A DNA stretch of 64,000 bases from Pseudomonas hormoni. GTDB lineage: Bacteria; Pseudomonadota; Gammaproteobacteria; Pseudomonadales; Pseudomonadaceae. The notes beneath the pieces were generated by a model that was not told the origin of the DNA, ran no database searches, and was given only the letters and a program-made list of their open reading frames with translations. Location of the stretch: positions 6,389,001 to 6,453,000 of the forward strand of contig NZ_CP075566.1 of assembly GCF_018502625.1 (NCBI RefSeq). The letters run 5' to 3'. The first letter of the stretch is position 1. Each line of letters begins with the position of its first letter. The position numbers and the translations under genes are program-made. This document shows positions 61,820 through 64,000 of the stretch, piece after piece.

Positions 61820-63172
61820 CTAAGCCCCCAAAACACTTTGTCCACAGACCCGCAGCGCTTGCCCGGTGAACGCGCCGGTGCCCGGTTGTGCCAGCCAGGC
61901 CACCGCTTCGGCGACGTCCTGTGGCAAGCCGCCCTGGCCCAGCGAGCTCATGCGCCGGCCCGCTTCACGCAGGCCGAACGGAAGGTGCGCCGTCATTTGA
62001 GTCTCGATGAACCCCGGCGCCACCGCGTTGATGCTGATGCCGCGCTCATTGAGCAGGGGTGCCCAGGCCTGGGCGAGGCCGATCAATCCGGCCTTGCTCG
62101 CCGCGTAATTGGTTTGCCCGCGATTGCCGGCGATGCCGCTGATGGACGCCAGCAGAATCACCCGGCCGTTATCCCGCAAGGTGCCGCTGTCGAGCAGCGC
62201 CTTGGTCAGCACTTGCGGGGCATTGAGGTTGACCGCAAGGACTGCGTCCCAGAATTCCGGGGTCATGTTGGCCAGGGTTTTATCCCGCGTGATGCCGGCG
62301 TTGTGCACCACGATGTCGATCCCGTCAGGCAACTGTTCGACCAGCTGCGTGGCGGCGTCTTCCGCGCAGATATCCAGGGTAATGCTGCGCCCGCCAAGCC
62401 GTGCGGCAAGGGCTTCAAGATCGGTTTTGGCCGGTGGTACATCGAGCAGAATCACCTCGGCACCGTCCCGGGCCAGGGTTTCGGCGATCGATGCACCGAT
62501 GCCGCGTGCCGCGCCGGTGACCAGCGCCTTGCGACCCGCCAGCGGGCGAGTCCAATCCGTCACTGGCGTGTCACAGGCGTCCAGGCTGATCACTTGCCCG
62601 GACACGAATGCACTTTTTGGCGAAAGAAAAAACCTCAGCGGGCCTTCCAGTTGATCCTCGGCGCCCTCGCCGACATGGATCAACTGCAAGGTGCCGCCGC
62701 TGCGCAGCTCCTTGGCCAGCGACCGACTGAAACCTTCGATGGCGCGTTGAGCGCTCGCGGCGAACGGGTCGCTCAAGGTCTGCGGCGCGCGCCCGAGAAT
62801 CACCAGGTGCGCACAGTGATCGAGGTTTTTTATCAGCGGCTGGAAGAATTCGCGCAGTTGTTTGAGCTGATCGGTTTGCACCAGGTCGCTGGCGTCGAAC
62901 ACCACGGCTTTGAGTTTGGGACCGTGGCCGGGAATCCATGCCGTGGCGATCGAAGGTTCGCTGCCGTAGCTGTAGATCGCATCGGTCAGGCGATTGGCGA
63001 AGGCGCTGACTTTTTCCGCCAGCGGCCCGCCGCCGATCAGCAGCGCGCCTTCGACCGGGCGCAGCCGGCCCGCTTGCCAGCGCTCCAGCCGCACCGGCAA
63101 CGGCAGACCCAGGGCCCCGACCAGACGATGGCCGATGGATGAATTGGCGAAGTCGATATAGCGGTCAGACAT
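61820..63172 (-). CDS. High-molecular-weight 3-oxoacyl-ACP/CoA reductase (FabG4-like)
   Basis: 450-aa two-domain SDR. Residues about 1-205 form a degenerate N-terminal domain; residues about 210-450 are a classical ketoreductase with GxxxGxG in ALVTGAARGIGASIAETLAR (G220), NAG at 291-293, catalytic S343/S345 region, Y356 and K360 in YAASK. The long form resembles mycobacterial FabG4. It is coupled to the MaoC-like gene and divergent from a thiolase gene; by recall P. aeruginosa has a similar cluster near PA4786. NADH/NADPH preference is not readable here. Confidence 0.9.
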   Translation of the reverse strand: MSDRYIDFANSSIGHRLVGALGLPLPVRLERWQAGRLRPVEGALLIGGGPLAEKVSAFANRLTDAIYSYGSEPSIATAWIPGHGPKLKAVVFDASDLVQTDQLKQLREFFQPLIKNLDHCAHLVILGRAPQTLSDPFAASAQRAIEGFSRSLAKELRSGGTLQLIHVGEGAEDQLEGPLRFFLSPKSAFVSGQVISLDACDTPVTDWTRPLAGRKALVTGAARGIGASIAETLARDGAEVILLDVPPAKTDLEALAARLGGRSITLDICAEDAATQLVEQLPDGIDIVVHNAGITRDKTLANMTPEFWDAVLAVNLNAPQVLTKALLDSGTLRDNGRVILLASISGIAGNRGQTNYAASKAGLIGLAQAWAPLLNERGISINAVAPGFIETQMTAHLPFGLREAGRRMSSLGQGGLPQDVAEAVAWLAQPGTGAFTGQALRVCGQSVLGA

Positions 63173-63288
63173 GGAACGCGCTCCAGCAGCTGGGGTTCAA
63201 AGTGTGGACCACGAATGGCAATCAGTCGTTCGATTCGCGAGATAAGGCCTACGCTTGGACATTGCGGAGGTTTTCAGGAACACGCAGA

Positions 63289-63383
63289 CCCTGTGGGAGC
63301 GGGCTTGCCCGCGAAAGCGTCGGCACAGTCAACATTGATGTTGGATTTGCCGGCCTCTTCGCGGGCAAGCCCGCTCCCACAGG
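63289..63383. repeat. REP doublet, class TGTGGGAGCGGGCTTGCCCG
   Basis: Arms of about 26 bp (63289-63315, 63358-63383) in the 251-bp divergent region between the fabG4-like and thiolase genes. Confidence 0.9.
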
Positions 63384-63423
63384 GAATCGCATTGTTCTTT
63401 AAATTGTTCATCAGGAGCTTTTC

Positions 63424-64000
63424 ATGACTCAGCTGCGCCGCGTCGCGATTATCGGCGGTAACCGGATTCCCTTCGCCCGCTCCAACGGGCCGTACGCCAC
63501 CGCGAGTAACCAGGCGATGCTCACCGCAGCGCTCGAAGGCCTGATCGAGCGTTTCAACCTGCACGGTTTGCGCATGGGCGAAGTGGCGGCGGGCGCGGTG
63601 CTCAAGCATTCCCGGGACTTCAACCTGACCCGCGAATGCGTGCTCGGCTCGCGGCTGTCGCCGACCACCCCGGCGTATGACATTCAGCAGGCCTGCGGCA
63701 CCGGTCTGGAAGCCGCGTTGCTGGTGGCCAATAAAATCGCCCTGGGCCAGATCGAGTGCGGCATTGCCGGCGGCGTCGACACCACGTCCGACGCGCCGAT
63801 CGGCATTAACGAAGGTCTGCGCAGAATTCTCCTGCAAGCCAACCGCGCCAAGACCACCGCCGACAAACTGAAAACGTTTTTGCAACTGCGACCGGGACAT
63901 CTCATTCCGGAATTTCCCCGCAACGGTGAGCCGCGCACCGGTCTGTCGATGGGCGAACATTGCGAGTTGATGGCGCAGACCTGGAACATTCCGCGCACGG
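63424..64000 (+). CDS. Acetyl-CoA C-acyltransferase (thiolase), 3' end outside window
   Basis: The first 192 residues of a thiolase. VAIIGGNRIPFARSNGPYAT is the N-terminal family block and C91 in DIQQACGTGLEAALLVANKI is the nucleophilic cysteine; ECGIAGGVDTTSDAPIGINE follows. AGGAGC lies 9 nt before ATG. The FadI-like sequence, which includes LRPGHLIPEFPRNGEPRTGL, suggests degradation or exchange of 3-ketoacyl-CoA. It is divergent from the fabG4-like gene, with a REP doublet between. Confidence 0.93.
   Translation, partial: MTQLRRVAIIGGNRIPFARSNGPYATASNQAMLTAALEGLIERFNLHGLRMGEVAAGAVLKHSRDFNLTRECVLGSRLSPTTPAYDIQQACGTGLEAALLVANKIALGQIECGIAGGVDTTSDAPIGINEGLRRILLQANRAKTTADKLKTFLQLRPGHLIPEFPRNGEPRTGLSMGEHCELMAQTWNIPRT

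Noticed and set aside
1..64000. CRISPR array, tRNA, rRNA, prophage or complete insertion sequence
   Set aside because: Repeats found are paired inverted REP elements, not regularly spaced direct repeats, and no integrase, transposase or tRNA-like clover-leaf was recognised by eye.

Overview
The window is a GC-rich stretch of a Pseudomonas chromosome, most likely from the P. fluorescens group. I infer this from gene content and order: retS-purD-purH-fis-dusB-(zinc-ribbon gene)-prmA-accC-accB-aroQ-dsbD-chemoreceptor-gcbA and then DUF2333-NUDIX-SUI1-speA follow the order I recall for P. aeruginosa PAO1. Twelve REP-type inverted-repeat doublets of the kind common in P. fluorescens lie between genes. 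I see no tRNA, rRNA, CRISPR array, prophage or intact insertion sequence.

Layout. 1-2.7 kb: urea ABC transporter genes urtB (cut by the window edge) and urtA, behind a sigma-54-type promoter. 3.0-9.6 kb: a metal or metallophore uptake locus (FecCD-type permease, binding protein, ATPase, TonB receptor, PepSY membrane protein) with a Zur-like operator before the receptor gene. 9.8-13.5 kb: a copper module (oprC, two DUF2946 proteins, a PCuAC chaperone). 13.6-14.2 kb: a HigBA-type toxin-antitoxin pair. 14.4-22.8 kb: two cobalamin operons, cobL-cbiD-cobK (minus) and cobG-H-I-J (plus). The plus-strand operon is flanked by two uncharacterised genes that resemble each other. In PAO1, as I recall it, urtA is next to marC, so about 21 kb (2.7-24.0 kb) looks like accessory or rearranged DNA at this site.

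24-42.8 kb is conserved core: marC, the hybrid kinase retS, purine synthesis (purD, purH), fis-dusB, prmA, acetyl-CoA carboxylase accBC, aroQ, dsbD, a ctpL-like chemoreceptor and the diguanylate cyclase gcbA. 43.1-45.9 kb is an orphan type VI secretion island: a DUF2515-like protein, a membrane-anchored partner, an Hcp-family protein and a small protein with a C-terminal beta-type module. 46.1-50.5 kb returns to core genes ending with speA. 50.7-53.7 kb is a second orphan T6SS module (short VgrG plus DUF4123 adaptor) next to a lipoprotein hydrolase.

53.7-58.1 kb holds a MATE exporter, a small membrane protein, a MazG-like pyrophosphohydrolase, the tRNA methyltransferase cmoM and two DUF4136 lipoproteins. 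58.3-60.8 kb holds a PAS-containing histidine kinase that probably starts at TTG, coupled to a 45-codon ORF. 61-64 kb holds a divergent fatty-acyl locus: MaoC-like dehydratase and long FabG on minus, thiolase (cut by the window end) on plus.

The least explained elements are the two related genes around cobGHIJ, the hcp island, and the leader hairpin downstream of the Zur-like site.
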